This document shows, piece by piece, positions 61,877 through 64,000 of a stretch of DNA of 64,000 nt. Each line of letters opens with the position of its first letter. The first letter of the stretch is position 1. Origin of the DNA: Deltaproteobacteria bacterium. GTDB taxonomy: Bacteria; Desulfobacterota; Desulfobacteria; Desulfobacterales; Desulfatirhabdiaceae. The stretch lies in NCBI GenBank assembly GCA_016219185.1, contig JACRBZ010000050.1, positions 62,001-126,000 on the forward strand, read 5' to 3'. The notes beneath the pieces were generated by a model. That model did not search any database, had not been told where the DNA came from, and was given only the letters and a program-made list of their open reading frames with translations. Made by a program: the position numbers and the translations under genes.

Positions 61877-63022
61877 TCATTTTTTCTCATTGAATTCAAA
61901 ACTGAGCGTAAACATATCCCGTCCGGTCTTGCTTTCTTTGCGAACAGGAGAAATAAACTGAGCATTCCGTATGCCCCCGGTTTCGGAAAGCGTCGTCAGC
62001 AAATCCGTCGCGCTAGGGGCTTCGCCGCGAATTTCCGCCCGGTTGTTCGAAACGGTCATCTGTATAATTCTGGCTTCCGGCGTCATGACTTTCAATAAAA
62101 GTGTCATCAGCATATATTTCGACGGATAAGCGTTAATCGGGTCTGCCAGTTTATTTTGTTTTTTAACCGCCAGGTCGATTTCATTTTGTTTTTCAACCCA
62201 TTCGACACTTTGCGCGGAAATCGCAGTGTCCTCTTTTTCAAGCCGTTTTTCAACACAATAAGGCATTGCCATGGACAAAGTCAAATAGATCGCAAAAGAG
62301 GCCGCCGCGCCATAAATACCCCGTTTCAGCATGCGGGAATCCAGTGAAACGGAATTCGGATTGAAATTGGCAAACGGATACAAGCCGTTAAAAGGCAGGC
62401 CCGAAATGGTTTCGGACAGAAATACGGCATAGTCTTTCTGCCCCGTTATTTTGGCAACCGGACACGCCGCCGCATCCCTGCCGATGGATCTGCGAAACGC
62501 GTCCAGATCCGTTCCGTCATTATCCGACCGCAGGCTCTGAACAGCACCGTTGTTGCCAACCCAGGACAATAAAAATTGACCATTCAGATCAACTTCATAA
62601 ATCCGTGACGAATGACCGGAGTGGAAAGAAAACAGGGCTGTTTCCGGAATCACCAGGGAAATAAACTGTTTTTCCAGCACGCCCGCGGCTTCGGGTGAAA
62701 TAAACCAGAGGTTCACCGTGGCACCGTCATCGGTTTGATGGATTTTCCGGATAAAGCACCGGGTTGTGGAAAACGGCGAATACGCGTTTTGATCCAGAAG
62801 CACGGCCGATTTAATTTCCCGGGTTTTATTAAACGGAAAATGCTTTACCGTTTCAAAATAATGGGCTTTTCCCACAACCACCACCCGGGCGTTGGGGATA
62901 TCTTCCTCGGAAGCTGTTTCAACGGCGCCGTGCCCATCCATCATTAAAAGCTGGTCTCCGATATAGAGAATCCGTCCGGACAGCCATCGGCCCAGCCATT
63001 TGTATAATTTTATCGATTCCAT
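61877..63022 (-). CDS. gspL: Type II secretion GspL/PilMN-like protein
   Basis: This encodes 381 residues. A cytoplasmic actin-like domain (about 1-230) is followed by a helix (about 236-257, Y-G-A-A-A-S-F-A-I-Y-L-T-L-S-M) and a periplasmic part with a coiled segment and a PilN-like ferredoxin fold (about 300-378). GspL binds the ATPase GspE in the cytoplasm and GspM in the membrane. The start overlaps the gspK stop by 13 bases. The conserved GspE-binding region is not easily recognised. Confidence 0.75.
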   Translation of the reverse strand: MESIKLYKWLGRWLSGRILYIGDQLLMMDGHGAVETASEEDIPNARVVVVGKAHYFETVKHFPFNKTREIKSAVLLDQNAYSPFSTTRCFIRKIHQTDDGATVNLWFISPEAAGVLEKQFISLVIPETALFSFHSGHSSRIYEVDLNGQFLLSWVGNNGAVQSLRSDNDGTDLDAFRRSIGRDAAACPVAKITGQKDYAVFLSETISGLPFNGLYPFANFNPNSVSLDSRMLKRGIYGAAASFAIYLTLSMAMPYCVEKRLEKEDTAISAQSVEWVEKQNEIDLAVKKQNKLADPINAYPSKYMLMTLLLKVMTPEARIIQMTVSNNRAEIRGEAPSATDLLTTLSETGGIRNAQFISPVRKESKTGRDMFTLSFEFNEKK

Positions 63023-63897
63023 TCCAGCACCATGTAAGGTTGCGTATGTGTCTCGCGCTTGGCGACAACCACCCCGATGGTATCGACAGCCTCGTTTTGC
63101 CGCGCCGTAACCTCTATCCGGATAAAACCGGACGGAGCGGGAAATACCATTTCCGTACGTGGAATACCGGTCAACGCTGAAAAATAATCTCCGGTAAGGA
63201 CATGGTCCCCCCGCATTTTTAACAGCGCATCCACTGTTTTATCATTTTTCAGCAGGACGTGAAGCATTTTGTCGCTCATGGTCAGATAATTGACGTGATC
63301 ACTTCCCCAATACACGATATCCCCCCGGACGGCATCAAACAGGGAATCGTCAAAATCCTTTATCAGACGGATCTCATCTATCGTTTGAATATAAAAATTC
63401 CGCGGGGTGTAGCTATACCCCGCTGCCTGATAATCCCAGGCTTCCGCGCCGTTCAGCCGTTTTAAATCATCCGCATCCTGCCAGTCCGCCAGTTTGTCCA
63501 GAAATGAATTGATGCCGGCTGTGCTTGCGGAAGTTCCGGACAAAAGCGCGGCCAGATACCCGGGTTGAGTCACCGGAGAAACCATGCCGGCCACATCCCG
63601 AAGCTTAACCGAGACCGAGTCATCCAGCGCAATGGGCTCTCCGTATAGATTCCAGATTTTCCACTTGCCGTCTGGCAGGTAAATCTTAATGCCCGTTGGT
63701 GTAAAATTCGAGGTGAGCATGTTATATAACACTTCATTTAACGCTGAATACGATTTGAGACGGGCCTGGCCCTGGTCTTTCAATTCCGAAATCATGGCGA
63801 TTTTCTGACGTGTTGAAAACGCAATGCTCAGCGTCATGATCACGATGATCATCGAAATGGCCATCACCACCGGCAGTGCATAACCTTTTTGATTCAT
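63010..63897 (-). CDS. gspK: Type II secretion minor pseudopilin GspK
   Basis: This encodes 295 residues from ATG 63897 (M-N-Q-K-G-Y-A-L-P-V-V); a TTG three codons earlier is unlikely. The short leader ends in Gly, and a helix (about 6-28) forms the pseudopilin N-terminus. The +5 residue is Val and not Glu, as is known for GspK, the tip pseudopilin. The large alpha domain of about 200 residues is also a GspK feature; F-L-D-K-L-A-D-W-Q-D-A-D-D is the conserved calcium-region motif. It caps the pseudopilus. Confidence 0.88.
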   Translation of the reverse strand: MNQKGYALPVVMAISMIIVIMTLSIAFSTRQKIAMISELKDQGQARLKSYSALNEVLYNMLTSNFTPTGIKIYLPDGKWKIWNLYGEPIALDDSVSVKLRDVAGMVSPVTQPGYLAALLSGTSASTAGINSFLDKLADWQDADDLKRLNGAEAWDYQAAGYSYTPRNFYIQTIDEIRLIKDFDDSLFDAVRGDIVYWGSDHVNYLTMSDKMLHVLLKNDKTVDALLKMRGDHVLTGDYFSALTGIPRTEMVFPAPSGFIRIEVTARQNEAVDTIGVVVAKRETHTQPYMVLEWNR

Positions 63898-63929
63898 GAT
63901 TTCCAAAACCGGCGGCCCGAATTTAACAT

Positions 63930-64000
63930 CTATTGGTTATCCTGAATTTCAGGCAGAAAAAAAGAAGCTTTAAATGGATTCGAAGACTTGACCGGCAATG
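63930..64000 (-). CDS. C-terminal end of the gene upstream of gspK (gspJ position)
   Basis: In one minus-strand frame the last 22 codons before TAG (63930-63932) read L-P-V-K-S-S-N-P-F-K-A-S-F-F-L-P-E-I, which looks like normal protein. The stop is 32 bp before the gspK start. By operon order this should be the minor pseudopilin gspJ, but too little is visible to identify it. Confidence 0.4.
   Translation of the reverse strand, partial: LPVKSSNPFKASFFLPEIQDNQ

Overview
The window looks like a chromosomal segment of a Gram-negative, probably anaerobic bacterium. Signs of an outer membrane are a Cus-type RND efflux pump, a secretin with its type II secretion partners and a Wzm/Wzt polysaccharide exporter. 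Gene content and codon style suggest Desulfobacterota (the former Deltaproteobacteria), but no rRNA or other phylogenetic marker is present, so this is inference. Base composition is mixed: the left 13 kb and the secretion operon are richer in G+C, while several polysaccharide genes and the 43-52 kb stretch are visibly AT-richer.

Layout. (1) 1-14.4 kb, plus strand: the end of an FKBP prolyl isomerase, a small secreted protein, a very large multicopper oxidase with C-terminal FG-GAP-like repeats, then a tight operon cusB-cusA-small membrane protein-ABC permease-ABC ATPase-8-TM cysteine-bearing membrane protein, and a secreted DUF1566 protein. (2) 14.6-32 kb, minus strand: a cell-surface polysaccharide operon. 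In transcription order it reads DsbC/DsbA-like thiol protein, VKOR-thioredoxin fusion, Wzm, Wzt, pyruvyltransferase/methyltransferase fusion, GT9, GT4, GT2, GT4 and two large GT-C-like membrane proteins. A SEL1-repeat lipoprotein lies upstream. (3) 32-42.7 kb: a GtrB-like glycosyltransferase on plus, facing a minus-strand nucleotide-sugar operon (rfbF, 3,5-epimerase, C-methyltransferase, two SDR enzymes, CmcI-like protein, rfbG, GtrA, GT2). This predicts a CDP-activated, C-methylated 6-deoxyhexose. A HEPN/MNT pair sits inside the operon. (4) 42.7-52 kb: an accessory region full of debris. It holds a frameshifted MNT copy, two full copies and one deletion remnant of a coiled-coil membrane protein gene around an Rpn-type nuclease gene, 19-bp and 12-bp tandem repeats, a GtrA remnant, an antitoxin with a broken PIN toxin, split glycosyltransferase copies and a DruA-like fragment. 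(5) 52-64 kb, minus strand: a GT-C-like membrane protein, a Ser/Thr-rich exported protein between its own signals, an O-antigen-ligase/O-oligosaccharyltransferase-like protein, and the type II secretion genes gspD, C, M, L, K, running off the right edge.

How it fits together. The left block is a metal (copper/silver type) handling island: RND pump parts with the CusA methionine triad, a multicopper oxidase and an ABC module of LolCDE/MacB type, but no outer-membrane channel gene. The middle builds and exports a decorated surface glycan. The right block couples a type II secretion operon to a ligase and lies next to a Ser/Thr-rich surface protein, which suggests a secreted glycoprotein. The most unusual material is a short C-terminal module shared by four otherwise unrelated polysaccharide proteins, the nested duplications of the 42-52 kb region, and the mixed RND/ABC/multicopper oxidase island.
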